Origin: Collinsella sp. AF33-16
Lineage (GTDB): Bacteria > Actinomycetota > Coriobacteriia > Coriobacteriales > Coriobacteriaceae
NCBI RefSeq assembly: GCF_003475325.1
Contig: NZ_QRQC01000030.1
Coordinates: forward strand, 1 to 19,986
Reading direction: 5' to 3'
Length of the DNA: 19,986 nucleotides
A program made the position numbers and the translations under genes. The notes below the pieces were generated by a model. The model was given only the letters and a program-made list of their open reading frames with translations. It searched no databases and had not been told where the DNA came from. Positions 7,949 through 15,067 of this stretch are shown here, one piece after another (position 1 is the first letter of the stretch; every line of letters starts with the position of its first letter).

Positions 7949-9133
7949 ATGGGCAAGGACTATTCCGATATCGCATTCGAGGACGACGGCCGCCTGAAGC
8001 TGCTCATTATCGTGGGCACCCGCCCCGAGGTCATCCGCCTGTCCGAGGTCATCAAGAAGTGCCGCCGCCACTTCGACTGCCTGCTGGCGCACACCGGTCA
8101 GAACTACGACTACACGCTCAACGGCATCTTCTTCCGCGACCTGGAGCTCGCCGACCCCGACGTCTACCTGGACGCCGTGGGCGCCGACCTCGGCGAGACC
8201 GTGGGCAACATCATCGCCGCGAGCTACAGGCTCATGGTCCAGGTCCAGCCCGACGCCCTTCTGATCCTGGGCGACACTAACAGCTGCCTGTCCGCCATCG
8301 CGGCCAAGCGCCTGCACATCCCCATCTTCCACATGGAGGCGGGCAACCGCTGCAAGGACGAGTGCCTGCCCGAGGAGACCAACCGCCGCATCGTCGACGT
8401 GATCTCCGACGTCAACCTGGCCTACTCCGAGCACGCCCGCCGCTACCTGAAGGACACCGGCTGCGCCCCCGAGCGCACCTACGTCACCGGGTCGCCCATG
8501 GCAGAGGTCCTGCGCGCCAACCTGGAGAAGATCGAGGCGTCGGACGTCCTGACCGAGCTCGGGCTGGAGCCGAAGAAGTACATGCTGCTGTCCGCCCACC
8601 GCGAGGAGAACATCGACACCGAGGTCAACTTCACGAGCCTGTTCACCGCCATTAACGCGCTGGCCGAGAGGTACGACATGCCGATCCTGTACTCCTGTCA
8701 CCCGCGCTCCCGCAAGCGCCTGGAGGCCACCGGCTTTCAGCTCGACCCCCGCGTCCGCATGCACGAGCCCATGGGCTTCCACGACTACAACTGCCTGCAG
8801 ATGAACGCCTTCGCCGTGGTGTCTGACTCCGGTACCCTGCCCGAGGAGTCCAGCTTCTTCGCGAGCGTCGGGCATCCGTTCCCGGCGGTGTGCATCCGCA
8901 CCTCCACCGAGCGCCCCGAGGCCCTGGACAAGGCGTGCTTCACGCTGGCCGGCATCAGCGAGCGCGGCCTGCTCCAGGCCGTCCGCACCGCCGTCGAGCT
9001 CGATGCGGAGGGGTCGCTGCCCGAGGCTCCCGTCCCCGACTACGCCGACGAGACCGTGTCCACCAAGGTGGTCAAGATCATCCAGAGCTACACCGGCGTC
9101 GTGGACAAGATGGTGTGGAGGAAGAGCCTCTAG
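7949..9133 (+). CDS. capG: UDP-sugar C2-epimerase CapG (WecB-like, non-hydrolysing)
   Basis: CapG performs the last step of the pathway, the C2 epimerisation to UDP-N-acetyl-L-fucosamine. The 394-residue protein has the ordered motifs of the WecB/UDP-GlcNAc 2-epimerase fold: IIVGTRPEVIRLSEVI near the N-terminus, AHTGQNYDY, HMEAGNRCKDECLPEETNRR, then LLSAHREENID and VVSDSGTLPEESSFF. Sequence alone would allow UDP-GlcNAc 2-epimerase (making UDP-ManNAc). I prefer CapG because it directly follows capF and capE is present upstream. GAGGAGGT at 7933-7940, inside the end of capF, is a near-ideal ribosome site eight bases before the ATG. This is the last G+C-rich gene: composition falls immediately after its stop. 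Confidence 0.87.
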   Translation: MGKDYSDIAFEDDGRLKLLIIVGTRPEVIRLSEVIKKCRRHFDCLLAHTGQNYDYTLNGIFFRDLELADPDVYLDAVGADLGETVGNIIAASYRLMVQVQPDALLILGDTNSCLSAIAAKRLHIPIFHMEAGNRCKDECLPEETNRRIVDVISDVNLAYSEHARRYLKDTGCAPERTYVTGSPMAEVLRANLEKIEASDVLTELGLEPKKYMLLSAHREENIDTEVNFTSLFTAINALAERYDMPILYSCHPRSRKRLEATGFQLDPRVRMHEPMGFHDYNCLQMNAFAVVSDSGTLPEESSFFASVGHPFPAVCIRTSTERPEALDKACFTLAGISERGLLQAVRTAVELDAEGSLPEAPVPDYADETVSTKVVKIIQSYTGVVDKMVWRKSL

Positions 9134-9144
9134 CTTCATTACTA

Positions 9145-9231
9145 ATGGATAGCCATTTTAAATATTGCCAATTATCGGCTAAACATCTTGCAGATGTTGC
9201 CGACAAATTCTATACGAAAGATTTGTATTGA
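9145..9231 (+). pseudogene. Short 28-codon open frame, possible gene remnant
   Basis: An ATG at 9145 opens 28 codons (MDSHFKYCQLSAKHLADVAD, then eight more) ending in TGA just before the hairpin. No ribosome site is evident. The peptide looks like an ordinary folded-protein fragment rather than random translation, and it lies exactly where G+C-rich capsule DNA gives way to A+T-rich DNA. It may be the tail of a gene lost during replacement of the neighbouring segment. It may equally be chance. I do not recognise the family. Confidence 0.2.
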
Positions 9232-9244
9232 GGAATTAGTACAA

Positions 9245-9279
9245 TGGGCGGCCCTTTGCTTTCTGCAAAGGGCCGCCCA
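9245..9279 (+). terminator. Perfect 15-bp hairpin at the end of the capsule operon
   Basis: Arms GGGCGGCCCTTTGC (9246-9259) and GCAAAGGGCCGCCC (9265-9278) pair perfectly around the loop TTTCT, and T9245-A9279 adds a fifteenth pair. The stem is very G+C-rich. What follows on the + strand is CCCCTTATAG, not a clean T run, so it lacks the classic intrinsic-terminator tail. Its place about 110 bases after capG and before the next unit still favours a terminator or an mRNA 3'-end-protecting stem. Confidence 0.6.
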
Positions 9280-9428
9280 CCCCTTATAGCCCTCATTGCT
9301 AATAAAGCTTCGATTCTTTCACACAGCGAATTATAGAGCACTCGCTTTATGTGAGCCGCGCATACCTCGGACCATTCGCTGTTTGTATTTATTGCTGGCA
9401 TATTACGTCCTATGTAAGGAGGAAAGGA
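9280..9428. other. Intergenic leader between the hairpin and the 54-aa gene
   Basis: No gene is supported here. A weak extended -10-like site, TGG followed by CATATT (9399-9404), lies 24 bases upstream of the ATG at 9429, with no good -35 partner. TATAGA near 9332 is another weak candidate. The stretch is A+T-rich and most likely carries the promoter for the downstream unit. Confidence 0.3.
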
Positions 9429-9593
9429 ATGTTTGGAAAAGTCAGGAAAACGAGAAGCGACTGTACGGTTGGTACCTACGAGAAGAAGCATGACCTTCCT
9501 GCAGGAACACTTAGGAACTCTGATGGTCGTAAGGCCAGAAAGGATAAAACTCTGAAATCCCTTCGAAAAGAAACTGGAAGCGACTATCGATAA
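9429..9593 (+). CDS. Small basic protein of 54 residues, unknown function
   Basis: The ATG at 9429 follows AAGGAGG at 9416-9422 with a six-base spacer, one of the strongest ribosome sites in the window, so this short frame is very likely translated. The 54-residue product is rich in Lys and Arg, has one Cys (residue 12), and has no signal peptide or membrane segment. It contains an internal repeat: residues 6-19 (RKTRSDCTVGTYEK) align with residues 34-47 (RKARKDKTLKSLRK), sharing R-K-x-R-x-D-x-T and a Lys at the end, 28 residues apart. The two halves are linked by LPAGTLRNSDG. It lies 30 bases upstream of the STAND NTPase gene and probably shares its transcript. A nucleic-acid-binding, regulatory or antitoxin-like role is possible from size and charge only. 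Confidence 0.62.
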   Translation: MFGKVRKTRSDCTVGTYEKKHDLPAGTLRNSDGRKARKDKTLKSLRKETGSDYR

Positions 9594-9623
9594 CTTCTGA
9601 AACTATAAGATTGGGGTACTGCA

Positions 9624-12023
9624 ATGGGAACTGATGTCTTTGTTCTTGGTGACGATCAGAGCTATGCAGCAAGCATGGCCAATGACTACACCTTGAAGCC
9701 GTCGTCTGAGATGAGCGGTCGTTCAAGTTCGCGAGCGCATATTCAAGAAGTTGCTGCCGAAGTGCTTTCGAAGGAAAACGGGACTGGCAAGGTCTTTTCG
9801 ATCTACGGGACCGGCGGGCTTGGGAAGACGTTCCTCATGGAAGAGTTGTATTCCGACTTTACACATAGGTTTACCCACAATACCGTTGTTACCAGGCATA
9901 GCTTTGAAGGAGAAGAGATAACCTCTGAAGAGAAGATTCTAAAAGAGCTCTCGGATCTTCTTGCATGCAACGGAGTGCCAAGTCCAACCTTTAGGATGAA
10001 TTACTACGCATGGAGAGCAAAAGCATCGAATTTTGCATTGGCTAAAGCCGAGTTCTGCGCTGATTTTGAGCAAGCAAAAAATAAGGGAGTCGAGATTTCG
10101 ACGATGTTGTCGGGTCTTGCTGCTCCCTTTATTGATCAATTTACCCAAGGCCTTGGTGGCTCTATTCTTAATGCTGCCATTGAGATTGGGGTTTATGCAG
10201 CCGATTCTATTAAAAGTGCCAAAGCGTGTAATGAATGGAAGAGCCTAACGGAAGAGAAAACCTCCAGTGATTTGAAAAGGTCATTGGCGGCTAGTCTTAA
10301 GTCTGATATCGAAGCGTGGACTGGTCGCAATGAACGGAAGCTTATCTTCTTTTTGGATACATTTGAGAAGCTGGGTTGGGTTGCTGGTGAATGGCGAATA
10401 GGTCGATACGATTGGGCAAAGACCATCTCGGAGGCAAAGGGGTCTCTCTGGATTGTCGCTGGGCGCTGCAGACTTGCATGGAAAAATGTGGTTCGTTTTC
10501 CTGTTCAGCTTGAGCCCATGAGCTCATCTGAAGCAGACGACCTGTTGGTGAAATGCGGAGTCAGTGATTCCGAGCTGCGTAGCTTGGCTGTGGAGAAAGC
10601 CAGAGGAATACCCGTATACTTAATAATGCTTGCTGACATGATTAATAGATCGTCAGTCGCGGAGGCAAGGCGCGACCTTCTTTGCATTGTTGATTATGAT
10701 AATCTCGTCGAAGTGTATTTACGGGGCCTCGATGCCTCCCTTAAGCCTGCCATCTATACCGCTGCTTTTATTGAGTACTGGGACTACGAATTTATGATGG
10801 CAGTGGGGGAATCCTTCATTGATCCTAATGCTATTGCTCAACTTGAAAATCTTTCCTTTGTATGGAAGCGGCAAGATAGCTTTGAAATGCATGAGGTTGT
10901 CGCCGATCTCATTCGTAGATCTGCTAAGGGCCCTGTCGTATTGAAGCTTTTCAAGGCGTGCGGAGATTTGCTCGGGCAGTTGGGCTCAGACGATAAAAGG
11001 ACTGCCTATGCAAAGGATACTTATAGACTTCATGTGCTCAAGGCAAGGCAACTTCTTGCTGTAGAAGGTGTGGACGTTCTTGGATCCGAGGCAGCTTTTA
11101 ATGCTCGCATGCAATATGCCGAGGCGGCATGGCACAACGGTCAAGTTGAGCAGGCATATGACCTTTATAAAGAAATTCAATGTTCTTACGCTCCTACAAG
11201 CTCTGCAGATGAACCTAGCATTTATTTCTTGAGAGCAAAACTCAAGACTGCGGCTCTTAAAACTCAACTTTGGTTAACCAGAGGCGAAAGAACATGGCAT
11301 GAACAAGCCATCGCAGATACCGTTGAAGTTTTAAATGACGTAAGGGAGCATTATCCGAATGAACGGCTCATTTATCTTTCGGCGCTTAATGATCTTGGTA
11401 TTTCCTGGAAACGATTCAAAGACTTCGACAAGGCTTTCTACTATCAGAATCAAGTTGTGAGAGCGCTTAAGGATAAAAAAGCCAAGGAACTAGATGCCGA
11501 TGAGGCTCGCTTTATTAACAACTACGGAGCAACATGCCAACAATACGGTGCCAAGCTTAAACAAGAGGGCAACGCTTCCGAAGGGCAAGAGTACCTTAAA
11601 AGGGCTTTGAAGTATTACGACAAGGCCTACAAAGCGCGTAAGACTCTGTTTGGCACAAACAGCCTTCAGGCTTTAATCGTGCTTACCAACAAGGGCGTTG
11701 CCAACATGTTGATGGGCAAGTATCCTGAAGCTGAAAACATGCTTGAAAAAGCCTATAGAGGCTTTAAAAGCGGTGGTTTCCCCACGGGAGATTCCTCTTA
11801 TTTGAGAGCTAGATTTCAGCTGGCCAATGTTAGTTCTAACAAAGCAAGAGAGCTCAAGGATGCTGGCTTGATCGATGAGGCGCGCATCGAGGGGCGTAAA
11901 GCGCTTGAGTTGCACAAGAAGGTTTATAACGATAAGAAAGAATGCCTAACTGAATGGGCTGTTGATACGGGAAAATCGAGAGATGCGGTAAAGGCCGCTG
12001 AAAAGTTTTTGGCAGAGCTTTAG
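9624..12023 (+). CDS. STAND-type NTPase with C-terminal TPR repeats, candidate defence protein
   Basis: The 799-residue cytoplasmic protein has GTGGLGKT (residues 62-69) as Walker A and LIFFLDTFEK (from 240) as Walker B. SLWIVAGRCRLAW follows, with a possible sensor Arg281, and GIPVYLIMLAD (328-338) resembles the GxP motif of NB-ARC/STAND ATPases. A winged-helix-like stretch follows to about residue 450. The last 300 residues are helical TPR-like repeats (ALNDLGISWKRFKDFDKAFY, then KALKYYDKAYKARKTLFG-like units), the usual ligand-sensing part. There are only about 35 residues before the NTPase module, so no N-terminal effector is visible. Known STAND proteins sense phage or stress signals by C-terminal repeats and oligomerise. 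Here the effector would have to be absent, cryptic, or a separate protein. The start is ATG at 9624 with GGGG at 9613-9616. A transcription-regulator ATPase is the main alternative. Confidence 0.75.
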   Translation: MGTDVFVLGDDQSYAASMANDYTLKPSSEMSGRSSSRAHIQEVAAEVLSKENGTGKVFSIYGTGGLGKTFLMEELYSDFTHRFTHNTVVTRHSFEGEEITSEEKILKELSDLLACNGVPSPTFRMNYYAWRAKASNFALAKAEFCADFEQAKNKGVEISTMLSGLAAPFIDQFTQGLGGSILNAAIEIGVYAADSIKSAKACNEWKSLTEEKTSSDLKRSLAASLKSDIEAWTGRNERKLIFFLDTFEKLGWVAGEWRIGRYDWAKTISEAKGSLWIVAGRCRLAWKNVVRFPVQLEPMSSSEADDLLVKCGVSDSELRSLAVEKARGIPVYLIMLADMINRSSVAEARRDLLCIVDYDNLVEVYLRGLDASLKPAIYTAAFIEYWDYEFMMAVGESFIDPNAIAQLENLSFVWKRQDSFEMHEVVADLIRRSAKGPVVLKLFKACGDLLGQLGSDDKRTAYAKDTYRLHVLKARQLLAVEGVDVLGSEAAFNARMQYAEAAWHNGQVEQAYDLYKEIQCSYAPTSSADEPSIYFLRAKLKTAALKTQLWLTRGERTWHEQAIADTVEVLNDVREHYPNERLIYLSALNDLGISWKRFKDFDKAFYYQNQVVRALKDKKAKELDADEARFINNYGATCQQYGAKLKQEGNASEGQEYLKRALKYYDKAYKARKTLFGTNSLQALIVLTNKGVANMLMGKYPEAENMLEKAYRGFKSGGFPTGDSSYLRARFQLANVSSNKARELKDAGLIDEARIEGRKALELHKKVYNDKKECLTEWAVDTGKSRDAVKAAEKFLAEL

Positions 12024-12139
12024 TGGGCGATTGTTGGCTGTTTGTTTGTATTGATTCGTGTTGGATCGTCTAACTGTAAAAGTCTTTAAAGGCCACTATT
12101 TACCGTTTATCGAGAAGAAGTTTATTGCTACGACACGAG

Positions 12140-12148
12140 TGCTAGAAT
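12140..12148 (+). promoter_or_regulatory. Candidate extended -10 promoter before the three-gene unit
   Basis: TGC directly precedes TAGAAT (12143-12148), matching the extended -10 pattern TGnTATAAT at all but one core base. A TTTATT 16 bases upstream of TAGAAT is a poor -35, which is acceptable for an extended -10 site. It lies 33 bases upstream of the ATG at 12182, whose ribosome site is AGGGGTG around 12169-12175. The 158-base gap from 12024 to 12181 shows nothing else that I can support, including no clear terminator for the STAND gene. Confidence 0.42.
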
Positions 12149-12181
12149 CAGCTCATCAATCTCTATATTAGGGGTGTAGCA

Positions 12182-15040
12182 ATGTTTGATACCAAAATCG
12201 CTCTTGAGCAATTTAATGCGCTTTCTGATGTTGCAAGAAAGCGATTGAGTAGCGCCCTTGATTCAATAGAGCATGGTATTTCACCTAATACAGATGCCAT
12301 TCATGATCTGAGCCTTTCTCTTTCAGATTTAAGATCAGCATATGAGAAAGCAAAAGGTGCTGCCATTCATTGCGCTAACGCCGACGGTGTGAATGATGCT
12401 GATGCAGCTTTTTGCTCATATATTGAAACAATTGACGAAAATGAACGCCGACAATTAATTGCTGCATTACAACCAATTATTTCTTTACTTGAGAGGTTTG
12501 TTAGAGTTAAGTCTGACAAGGATGCCTTTATGGGAGACCTTATTCCCATTCAAAGCGAGGCATCAGACTTGCTTGATAGTCTAAAAAATGACCCACTGTC
12601 TTTAAATCAGGGCGAATCGGGTTTAAATAACAATGTAGTTAGGCCTAAACAGCTTTTTATGGAGGCCCTACATCATGAGGACATGACCGATGATAGGGGT
12701 ATCGAACTTTCTGAAGAACTTGCCGGCCTCTTGCCGCAGCGTATTATCTACGGTCTTATAGCAGGTGTCTACTATGAACCCCACAACCCGAATCCCATAA
12801 AACAGCCGGAGCCTCAGGCTGCAGTTTATCAGGCAAAGAGCGACCCTGTCTTGCCTGTTTCCGAAGTGAAGAGTGAAGCCTTATCCTCTATTGAAGAAGA
12901 TGGTGGATGCGCTGAAAAAGAATCGGCTCCATTAGCGCCTCAAAGGCCTTCTCTTGGCAAGAAAAAACTCGGCATTAAGAAACTCCAGAGCGACGTATTG
13001 AATGCTGGATATGTTGCTAGATTTACATTCTCGCTGCTCGCGTCATGGCCTGGACTCACTTCAGGCCAGATTGCTCGAATTGCATCATCGTTTTACGAAT
13101 GGGATACCGTTCCCGAAGCCGTTCAGACGATTATCGATCGTCTTGTCAAAAAGACTTATTTAGAATCAGTCGCGGTCAGTGACAATACTCAATATTTCCT
13201 AACGGTCCCTGCTGCTGTACTTTGTAGCAAAGAAACCGTATATAACTACAAGAATGCTTGCCGAAAATCACCTTGGTTAATACCGATGCCGGAGAGCAGG
13301 ATTTCAAACGGCATTAGAAATATAGACACGGCTGCTGAGCGCATCAAAGATATTAAGTCCAGGGACATTGTAGAGGTTTTGCGTTCATACGACCTTCTGA
13401 TTGATTACTTATGCTATGTCGAAGATTCAAATTCGGGAGTGAACAAATCAAAACTGCTCGATAGCCTCTTTGGGAGTACTCCTTCTGCTGTTTTGGTCTA
13501 TTTTAATGATCAGCTCATTAACTGCGTCCTCGCTCCCGAAGGCGAAAGACTTTCGTTGGAAGGCAACAACGTTCTGTCCAACGTTGCGCCAAAAGAAAAC
13601 GTCGATAGCGCAAATATCGACCATTGGTTCGTTCTAAAGGATGGCTTATTAGAAGACGCTTTTGCGAAACTTGAATTCGCGGATGAAGAAGATGAAGATA
13701 ATACGCCATTACCTTCATCATCTGAATCCTTGGAATCAGACCAAGGTCCTGCTGACTTCGCTATAGACTCCGAGGTTGTCATTCTGAATGAGGTGCATGA
13801 GTGCGATCGTAATAATCTCACCTCAACTGATGATTCAAATGAGGCAGAGGGTGTGGCGGTCGATTCGGGCGCCCAAGAAGCCGAACATGAAAACTCTGAT
13901 GTTTCTATTCATCCTGACATCACGGATGAAATGGATTCGAACCAAATGGCCAGCATACTTGTCAAACGCAAGATGCCTCCATCAGACGATGAAGCTCGAC
14001 TATTTGTCGGCAAGCTGCTTAATGAGCAAAATAGAATCCAATCGCTAGTTGCAGCGCATTATTTTCTTAAGGCCCTCTCGTTGGAGGGCGATCGACCTTG
14101 GGCTCAGTTGGCTTCACTTCAGATGGCCTATGGCTGCGATTCTAAAATTGAACGTCACCTGTATCGCGGCTCCGAATTGAAGGCTGCGTTTCCTACCGTT
14201 ACTGCCGATACTAGCGCCTTACAGCTGGCCGCTTATTGTAGGGCAATGGTCGCTCCTGCAGTTGCCTATGACTATGAGCTGCATGCGACCGCGGAAACGT
14301 TTGGCAAGAACTTTGATGAGCTCTTTCCGCAATTTGTTGTATTAAAGCCGCTGTTTAATGAGCTGCTCATAATATGGGATGTTTCTCCGGAGCGAGGTCT
14401 TGATAGTCAGATAGTTGAGATGCTCGGTGGAGAGGAGAGAAGAGACCAGGCAATAGCCGAGACCGAAAGTAAGGCAAGGCTGCTATGCGCGCCTCCTAAA
14501 GTAAAGGCGATGATTAAAGGCATCCCCGAATTTCTTGAGTTGAGTTTTGGCGATTCGAGCGATCTTGGCTCTGTTCTAACGATTGTTGCTAATGATGACC
14601 GCGAATCTCGTCCTCTAATTGAAGACGTTCTTGCTCAGTTCAAGGTTGGCAGTTCCGATGCCGAGCAGGATAAAGCCATTTCTGACTTTATCGATTCGAA
14701 ATGGCGTATGGCGGTAAATGGTAAGAAAAATAGAGGGATGAATCTTGAATATGCCGCTCGTAAGCATTTGGTTAGTGCCATTGAAGACCGCATCGAAGTA
14801 TTAAAGGAGTGGAACACCCTAATCGGTTCTTCATTTAGAGAGGGGGCGCTAGAACAGCTGGGAAATCTCAAGGACAGGATTCTTGTTTTGACCGATGAGG
14901 TTTCTGTTTCTGGAGCAGCTTATAATCCGGTGGATTCGACTGTGCTGGACGCTTTATTTACCGATATAAAGCGTTTACTGACGGGAAATTCTTCCTGCAC
15001 AATGGACTATGAACAATTTCTTGCCACTGGATGCATTTAG
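12182..15040 (+). CDS. Large protein of unknown function, first gene of a three-gene unit (winged-helix-like segment)
   Basis: I do not recognise this 952-residue family. The protein has no signal peptide and no membrane segment. Residues 1-150 are helical and hydrophilic. After a Pro/Glu-rich linker, residues about 258-340 (GKKKLGIKKL, then LTSGQIARIASSFYEWDTVPE and VKKTYLESVAV) read like a basic patch followed by a winged helix-turn-helix, so DNA binding is possible. Residues about 500-590 are a long acidic, Ser-rich and probably disordered linker. Residues 595-952 are again helical, with SILVKRKMPPSDDEARLFVG at the start, and show no recognisable catalytic motif. The gene is followed after 27 bases by the ATPase gene, so the two are probably expressed and may act together, with this protein as scaffold or sensor. 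The ATG at 12182 has AGGGGTG upstream. Confidence 0.7.
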   Translation: MFDTKIALEQFNALSDVARKRLSSALDSIEHGISPNTDAIHDLSLSLSDLRSAYEKAKGAAIHCANADGVNDADAAFCSYIETIDENERRQLIAALQPIISLLERFVRVKSDKDAFMGDLIPIQSEASDLLDSLKNDPLSLNQGESGLNNNVVRPKQLFMEALHHEDMTDDRGIELSEELAGLLPQRIIYGLIAGVYYEPHNPNPIKQPEPQAAVYQAKSDPVLPVSEVKSEALSSIEEDGGCAEKESAPLAPQRPSLGKKKLGIKKLQSDVLNAGYVARFTFSLLASWPGLTSGQIARIASSFYEWDTVPEAVQTIIDRLVKKTYLESVAVSDNTQYFLTVPAAVLCSKETVYNYKNACRKSPWLIPMPESRISNGIRNIDTAAERIKDIKSRDIVEVLRSYDLLIDYLCYVEDSNSGVNKSKLLDSLFGSTPSAVLVYFNDQLINCVLAPEGERLSLEGNNVLSNVAPKENVDSANIDHWFVLKDGLLEDAFAKLEFADEEDEDNTPLPSSSESLESDQGPADFAIDSEVVILNEVHECDRNNLTSTDDSNEAEGVAVDSGAQEAEHENSDVSIHPDITDEMDSNQMASILVKRKMPPSDDEARLFVGKLLNEQNRIQSLVAAHYFLKALSLEGDRPWAQLASLQMAYGCDSKIERHLYRGSELKAAFPTVTADTSALQLAAYCRAMVAPAVAYDYELHATAETFGKNFDELFPQFVVLKPLFNELLIIWDVSPERGLDSQIVEMLGGEERRDQAIAETESKARLLCAPPKVKAMIKGIPEFLELSFGDSSDLGSVLTIVANDDRESRPLIEDVLAQFKVGSSDAEQDKAISDFIDSKWRMAVNGKKNRGMNLEYAARKHLVSAIEDRIEVLKEWNTLIGSSFREGALEQLGNLKDRILVLTDEVSVSGAAYNPVDSTVLDALFTDIKRLLTGNSSCTMDYEQFLATGCI

Positions 15041-15067
15041 ATTGATTCTGGTCTTCCTGTTTTGAAC

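Noticed and set aside
6736..9139. Two antisense open frames of 406 and 418 codons opposite capF and capG
   Set aside because: They have the same cause: high G+C third positions leave few stops on the other strand. The composition is low-complexity and there are no ribosome sites.
9210..9493. Alternative short open frames on both strands across the hairpin and the 54-aa gene
   Set aside because: They lack ribosome sites, and the minus-strand frame would run through the hairpin. The 54-aa frame has a far stronger start signal.
9624..12023. Naming the STAND NTPase as an Avs protein
   Set aside because: Known Avs proteins are usually longer and carry an N-terminal effector, which is not seen here.
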